Assembly (NCBI GenBank): GCA_039680225.1
Contig: JBDKTK010000188.1
Coordinates: forward strand, 1-8,457
Direction of reading: 5' to 3'
Source: JBDKTK01 sp039680225
GTDB taxonomy: Bacteria > Desulfobacterota > Syntrophia > Syntrophales > UBA4778
Length of the DNA: 8,457 nt
Shown here: piece after piece, positions 6,527-8,457 of the stretch
Numbering within the stretch: the first letter of the stretch is position 1
Layout: the number at the start of each line of letters is the position of its first letter
Made by a program: the position numbers and the translations under genes
Notes under the pieces: model-generated
What the model was told of the DNA's origin: nothing
Seen by the model: the letters and a program-made list of their open reading frames with translations, nothing else
Database searches by the model: none

Positions 6527-7003
6527 ATGATAAGGGCGGTTGTAACCGGCGCGGGAAGGCTCATGGGGGCTATCATCATGCGCCATATATTTAATATGGA
6601 CGGGATCGAAATCGCCGGCGCGATGGAGCGGGAGGGCCATCCCCTGATCGGAACGGATATCGGCGAAGTCATAGGGATGGACAAGACGGGATATATTATA
6701 ACCGACCGCTTCGATATGACTCGCCGTGAAGCCGACGTCATAATAGATTTCATACCCCACGAGACCAACCTTAAATACCTGCGCATTTCAGCGGAGAGAA
6801 ACATCCCCATTGTAATCGGGACGGGCGGTCTGGATGAATCCGAGCTGGTGGCGGTCCTGGAAATCTCCGCCCGGACGCGGTGCATACTCGCGCCCCACAT
6901 AGGATACGACGACATATTTGCGTGGGCGGCAATCAGGGCGGCGAAATGGGTGGTGCATCAGAAAAACGGGTTGTACGACCTGCAGGATATAAAAAGTTTC
7001 TAG
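6527..7003 (+). CDS. Shortened DapB-like protein (dinucleotide-binding fold only)
   Basis: The sequence resembles dihydrodipicolinate reductase (DapB, lysine/diaminopimelate synthesis) but has 158 residues instead of about 270. Residues 1-125 follow the N-terminal NAD(P)-binding domain: VVTGAGRLMG at 5-14, AMEREG at 32-37 (E. coli ALEREG, the cofactor-selecting loop), VIIDF at 71-75, VIGTGG at 96-101 and ILAPHIG at 120-126. Residues 130-158 then match the extreme C-terminus of DapB (FAWAAIRAAKW and GLYDLQDI; E. coli FANGAVRSALW and GLFDMRDV), which folds back onto the same domain. The whole intervening tetrahydrodipicolinate-binding domain, with the HHRHK catalytic motif, is missing. The middle Gly of GxxGxxG is Arg11. 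The frame is intact, and GAGGTGA at 6519-6525 gives a good start. Placement between two amtB/PII pairs suggests a nitrogen-related regulatory or cofactor-binding role (inference). DapB activity is very unlikely. Confidence 0.8.
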   Translation: MIRAVVTGAGRLMGAIIMRHIFNMDGIEIAGAMEREGHPLIGTDIGEVIGMDKTGYIITDRFDMTRREADVIIDFIPHETNLKYLRISAERNIPIVIGTGGLDESELVAVLEISARTRCILAPHIGYDDIFAWAAIRAAKWVVHQKNGLYDLQDIKSF

Positions 7004-7031
7004 CAATCACGGATAACAGGAAGGAATTATA

Positions 7032-8255
7032 ATGGGCCAGATAAATACGGGCGACACTGCCTGGATACTTGTGTGCTGCTCTCTTGTGCTGCTGATGACG
7101 CCCGCCCTCGGGTTTTTTTACGGGGGGATGGTGCGCCGGAAGAATGTTCTTTCAACCCTGACCCTGAGCTATGTGTTCCTGGCGCTGATCGGCGTGCAAT
7201 GGGTTCTCTTCGGTTACTCCCTTGCCTTCGGCCCCGATATCCAGGGCATCATAGGCGGGCTTGACCTGGTCGGGCTGCAGGGGGTGGGCGCCCTGCCCAA
7301 CGCGAATTATTCAAAGACCATCCCCGAGGGCCTCTTTGCCGCATTCCAGATGATGTTTGCGGTCATAACCCCGGCCTTGATAACCGGCGCCTTCGTGGAA
7401 AGGATCAGGTTCAAGAGCTTCCTGCTTTTCAGCCTTCTCTGGGCGACCCTGGTGTACGATCCCCTTTGCCACTGGGTGTGGGGACAGGGCGGCTGGCTGA
7501 AAAACATGGGCGTCCTTGATTTCGCCGGCGGAACCGTGGTCCACATAGCGGCCGGTTTTTCGGCGCTGGCATTCGCCATGGTCATCGGCCCCCGCAAAGG
7601 GTTCGGCAATTCGCCGATGGAACCGAACAACATTCCGCTCACGGTCCTCGGGACCGGCCTGCTGTGGGTGGGCTGGTTCGGGTTCAACGCGGGGAGCGCC
7701 CTGTCCGCCAACGGGGTTGCCGTCAACGCCCTCCTGACCACCAACACATCGGCGGCGACAGCCGGGCTCGTGTGGATGATCCTTTCCTGGCTCGATGGGC
7801 GGCCCAGCACTCTCGGGATTGCCACCGGAATGGTCGTCGGCCTTGCGGCGGTCACACCCGCTTCCGGTTTTATAACACCGCTGGCCGCCATGTTTGTCGG
7901 CGCAGTGGCGGCCCCGCTTTCATATTATGCAATCAGGTTCCGGTCCCGCCGCCAGCTTGACGAGTCTCTCGATGTATGGGCCTGCCATGGGATTGCGAGC
8001 ACGTGGGGCATGCTCGCCACCGGCCTTTTTGCCACTGTCGCCGTTAACAGCGACGGGGGAAACGGCCTTTTCTTCGGCAATCCGGGTCAGGTTGGAGTGC
8101 AGCTGCTTGCAATCGCCGTCACCATCGTCTTTTCTTTCGGGATGACGTTTGTCCTGGCCAAGGCCCTCAACGGAAGCATCGGCCTGAGGGTGACCGCCAT
8201 GGAAGAAGAGGTCGGTCTGGACATAAGTTCCCACGGGGAGCGGTCTTATTCGTAA
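7032..8255 (+). CDS. amtB: Ammonium transporter AmtB (second copy)
   Basis: This is a second full-length Amt channel of 407 residues, visibly homologous along its whole length to the upstream copy but not a recent duplicate, since substitutions are spread throughout. It has no signal peptide and the same helix pattern. Pore residues are conserved: His171 (VVHIAAGF), His319 (ACHGIAS), Phe105/Phe109, Trp150, Phe218 and Ser222. The C-terminal PII-contact tail is present (EEEVGLDISSHGERSYS at 391-407). AAGGA at 7021-7025 lies six bases before the ATG. The gene follows the DapB-like gene by 28 bases and precedes PII-2 by 24 bases, so all are probably one transcript. No separate sigma-54 site was seen immediately upstream. 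The two channels may differ in affinity or in their PII partner (inference). Confidence 0.95.
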   Translation: MGQINTGDTAWILVCCSLVLLMTPALGFFYGGMVRRKNVLSTLTLSYVFLALIGVQWVLFGYSLAFGPDIQGIIGGLDLVGLQGVGALPNANYSKTIPEGLFAAFQMMFAVITPALITGAFVERIRFKSFLLFSLLWATLVYDPLCHWVWGQGGWLKNMGVLDFAGGTVVHIAAGFSALAFAMVIGPRKGFGNSPMEPNNIPLTVLGTGLLWVGWFGFNAGSALSANGVAVNALLTTNTSAATAGLVWMILSWLDGRPSTLGIATGMVVGLAAVTPASGFITPLAAMFVGAVAAPLSYYAIRFRSRRQLDESLDVWACHGIASTWGMLATGLFATVAVNSDGGNGLFFGNPGQVGVQLLAIAVTIVFSFGMTFVLAKALNGSIGLRVTAMEEEVGLDISSHGERSYS

Positions 8256-8279
8256 ATCAGAAAATCTGGAGAATCCGCC

Positions 8280-8457
8280 ATGCTGAAAAAAATCGAAGCC
8301 ATTATCCGTGAAGACAAGGTCAACGACGTCCATGACGCCCTGTGCGAGATAGGCATTCTGGGATTCAATATGTTCGAGGTCCGCGGCCACGGCCGCCAGG
8401 GCGGGATCCAGCTTGTCGGCCGGGCCGGGACTTACCAGGTGAACATGCTGCCCAAGA
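8280..8457 (+). CDS. Second PII nitrogen regulatory protein, N-terminal part (PII-2, truncated by window edge)
   Basis: The first 59 codons of a PII-family gene are present; the rest lies outside. The start MLKKIEAIIR matches the PII N-terminus with one extra residue relative to E. coli GlnB. GHGRQGGIQLVGRAGTY at 36-52 is the T-loop. Aligned to E. coli, Tyr52 corresponds to the modified Tyr51 and Arg48 to the AmtB-plugging Arg47. Position 41 is Gly instead of the usual Lys40, and position 47 is Gly in place of Tyr46. GGAGA at 8268-8272, seven bases upstream, supports the ATG at 8280. Linkage to amtB2 suggests a GlnK-like gate for that channel. Its T-loop differs strongly from PII-1, so it is a distinct paralogue. 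The B- and C-loops cannot be checked. Confidence 0.92.
   Translation, partial: MLKKIEAIIREDKVNDVHDALCEIGILGFNMFEVRGHGRQGGIQLVGRAGTYQVNMLPK

Noticed and set aside
6527..7003. DapB-like gene as a decaying pseudogene
   Set aside because: The frame is intact with a good ribosome binding site. Conserved motifs persist at both ends, and the missing part corresponds neatly to one domain. A recent deletion cannot be fully excluded from one genome.
1..8457. CRISPR arrays, tRNA or rRNA genes, insertion sequences, phage or toxin-antitoxin genes
   Set aside because: No regularly spaced repeats, tRNA-like folds, transposase motifs or terminal repeats were seen; nearly all the sequence is accounted for by conserved genes.

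Overview
The window is a bacterial chromosomal segment with moderately high GC (high fifties by eye). Every gene reads left to right. It holds the 3' part of carB, complete purF, a NifA-family sigma-54 activator, and an ammonium-transport and PII-signalling locus. That locus is amtB - glnK-type PII - a shortened dapB-like gene - a second amtB - the start of a second PII gene, which runs off the right edge. The combination of a NifA-type activator, a sigma-54 promoter before amtB, and a PII protein lacking the uridylylated tyrosine suggests an anaerobic, probably diazotrophic Gram-negative lineage such as Desulfobacterota or Nitrospirota. This placement is an inference; no rRNA or other marker is present.

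Region 1 (1-2892) is housekeeping. The synthetase half of carbamoyl-phosphate synthase large subunit overlaps purF through a 4-base ATGA junction, so pyrimidine/arginine and purine synthesis are translationally coupled. Region 2 (2893-2989) is a 97-base gap filled with alternating runs of G and C that form several hairpins, like a dispersed palindromic repeat. Region 3 (2990-4571) is a NifA-like regulator (GAF, AAA+ sigma-54 activator, Fis-type HTH) closed by a clear intrinsic terminator.

Region 4 (4572-4857) is a regulatory gap containing a textbook -24/-12 sigma-54 promoter (TGGCAC-N5-TTGC), an IHF-like site and an inverted repeat just upstream. It drives amtB1. Region 5 (4858-8457) is the ammonium module: amtB1 and PII-1 are 10 bases apart. 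A GNRA-loop hairpin with a short T-run follows PII-1. Then come a 158-residue DapB-like protein, amtB2, and PII-2 (partial).

The genes fit one picture. Under nitrogen limitation a sigma-54 activator, plausibly the adjacent NifA-like protein, would switch on two ammonium channels, each with its own PII gate. The least expected member is the DapB-like gene. It keeps the dinucleotide-binding fold, including the C-terminal return segment, but lacks the whole substrate-binding/catalytic domain of dihydrodipicolinate reductase. Its position inside the PII/Amt operon makes a regulatory or cofactor-sensing role more plausible than lysine synthesis. The two PII proteins also have clearly different T-loops: the first lacks Tyr51, while the second keeps a tyrosine there.
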